Assembly: GCA_946122785.1 (NCBI GenBank)
Contig: CAMGYJ010000007.1
Location: 4,418,909-4,482,908, forward strand
Direction: 5' to 3'
From: Linum tenue
Lineage: Eukaryota > Streptophyta > Magnoliopsida > Malpighiales > Linaceae
DNA: 64,000 bases
Within the stretch, counting starts at the first letter, position 1. Each line of letters begins with the position of its first letter. Below the pieces are notes generated by a model. It made no database searches. It was given only the letters and a program-made list of their open reading frames with translations, and was not told where the DNA came from. Both the position numbers and the translations under genes were made by a program. Positions 63,127 through 64,000 of this stretch are shown here, in pieces.

Positions 63127-63310
63127 GCGATGTTTAAAGCGTGGATCATGATTGATAATGTTATGTCCTAGCAGAAGTCAAAGTTGCCAAAATTTTTTAT
63201 TTTGATGCATTGATCATGGCGATTGTGTATTGGTCCGGCATACTTAAAAGTCTTAAAGCTTTGAAATTGTGCGTGGAATGGAATGACCGGAATTAGGACA
63301 TTGATTGAAA

Positions 63311-63340
63311 CTAGTAAGGAAGCCCGCGCTACGCGACGGG
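63311..63340 (-). mobile_element. Helitron-type 3' terminus
   Basis: On the minus strand, hairpin CCCGTCGCGTAGCGCGGG is followed by CTTCCTTA, then CTAG (63314-63311) and T. Same orientation as the three other such ends. The element body would run to the right, toward the window end. Confidence 0.55.
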
Positions 63341-63351
63341 GAAAGACGAAT

Positions 63352-63549
63352 GGAAAATGGTCTTTGAGATGTTCAAGTCTGACTTAGTTTTGATCCCACG
63401 ATGAAACTAAATAGGCTACAAAAGACACCATGGGGCCTTCAAAGAACAATGGAAAATGGTCTTTGAGATGTTCAAGTCTGACTTAGTTTTGATCCCACGA
63501 TGAAACTAAATAGCCTACAAAAGACACCATGGGGCCTTCAAAGAACAAT
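63352..63549. repeat. 99-bp tandem duplication
   Basis: The unit starting GGAAAATGGTCTTTGAGATG at 63352 recurs at 63451 with one difference seen (AAATAGG versus AAATAGC). The high identity implies a recent event. It is non-coding. Confidence 0.93.
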
Positions 63550-64000
63550 AACATAAGTAGGGTACAAAAAAGATGATGTGTGCATTGGTCTTTCCCCATC
63601 TCTTTAAGAAAGTGAAAATGATATGCAAGTATCCAACTAATTGAACAAAATTCAGAAAATAGAGGGGATAGAATCCAAACCCACCAGATGGATTGTGTGT
63701 TCACTTCACAAAATTCAGAATGGGCAATCTGTGAAACACCTGGATGTAAAACCACTGCGATTATGATGTTATAAGACAAAAAAATGAACCATCGAGGGTA
63801 ATACGGAATCATTAGCTTGGTCTCGAGCTCGTAAAGGCTACACATAAAATATGTCAATGTTGATATACTAAGGTTCAAAAATGTTGTTTCCAATTCCAAT
63901 ACAGATGTCAGTAACTACGACACTTAACTAAATATCTCTTGAGCTTTTCTTAACCTTTAACCCGTTGGATGGTATCGAGCTATGACCAAATGCCGATTCT
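63550..64000. other. Terminal spacer
   Basis: A 138-codon minus-strand frame (63899-63483) has no family resemblance and overlaps the tandem duplication. No supported gene. Confidence 0.4.

Overview
This is nuclear DNA of a flowering plant, most likely a eudicot. Nearly every conserved gene is split by short GT-AG introns in AT-rich surroundings. The protein families (GRAS regulators, a class XII LRR receptor kinase, a restorer-like PPR gene, a GID1-type carboxylesterase, vacuolar ATPase subunit A) are plant ones, and the spacers hold plant-type non-autonomous transposons. I cannot name the species from sequence alone. There is no bacterial, organellar or viral segment.

Layout. 1-1.4 kb: LTR-like and SINE-like repeat debris. 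2.0-5.85 kb (-): RING-CH membrane E3 ligase. 7.3-10.7 kb (-): F-box gene. 11.4-27.4 kb: four intronless tandem GRAS genes, all on (-). They share promoter sequence and are interleaved with broken (+)-strand pieces of the F-box gene, an unrecognised multi-exon gene (15.2-16.9 kb), a decayed LINE fragment and duplicated spacer blocks. 27.5-37 kb: a gene-free stretch of transposons (Mutator-like elements with 9-bp target duplications, hAT-like elements with 8-bp ones, LINE debris, Helitron-type 3' termini, and a regular array of paired GGTCGACC palindromes). 37.1-38.2 kb (-): carboxylesterase. 38.65-40.85 kb (-): NUDT26/27-type Nudix hydrolase. 41.1-42.9 kb (+): PPR gene close to Arabidopsis At4g11690 (ABO8), broken by one inserted base and one stop codon. 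46.1-48.1 kb (+): short-chain dehydrogenase with a hAT-like element just upstream of its TATA box. 49.6-55.7 kb (+): complete V-ATPase subunit A gene in 19 coding exons. 56.8-58.4 kb (-): FAM32A-like gene. 59.8-63.1 kb (-): non-RD LRR receptor kinase. 63.3-64 kb: Helitron-type terminus and a 99-bp tandem duplication.

The genes do not form a pathway or operon; apart from the GRAS array they are ordinary unrelated neighbours. The main interest is the history of the 7-27 kb region, where a GRAS gene and an adjacent F-box gene were repeatedly copied, with GRAS copies kept and F-box copies decaying. Also notable are the exact 21-bp geometry of the GGTCGACC repeat and the unrecognised gene with a 13-nt exon. 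I did not find a clear new biochemical system. Exon borders were read by eye from splice consensus, reading phase and family homology. Family and ortholog names rest on recall, not on a search.
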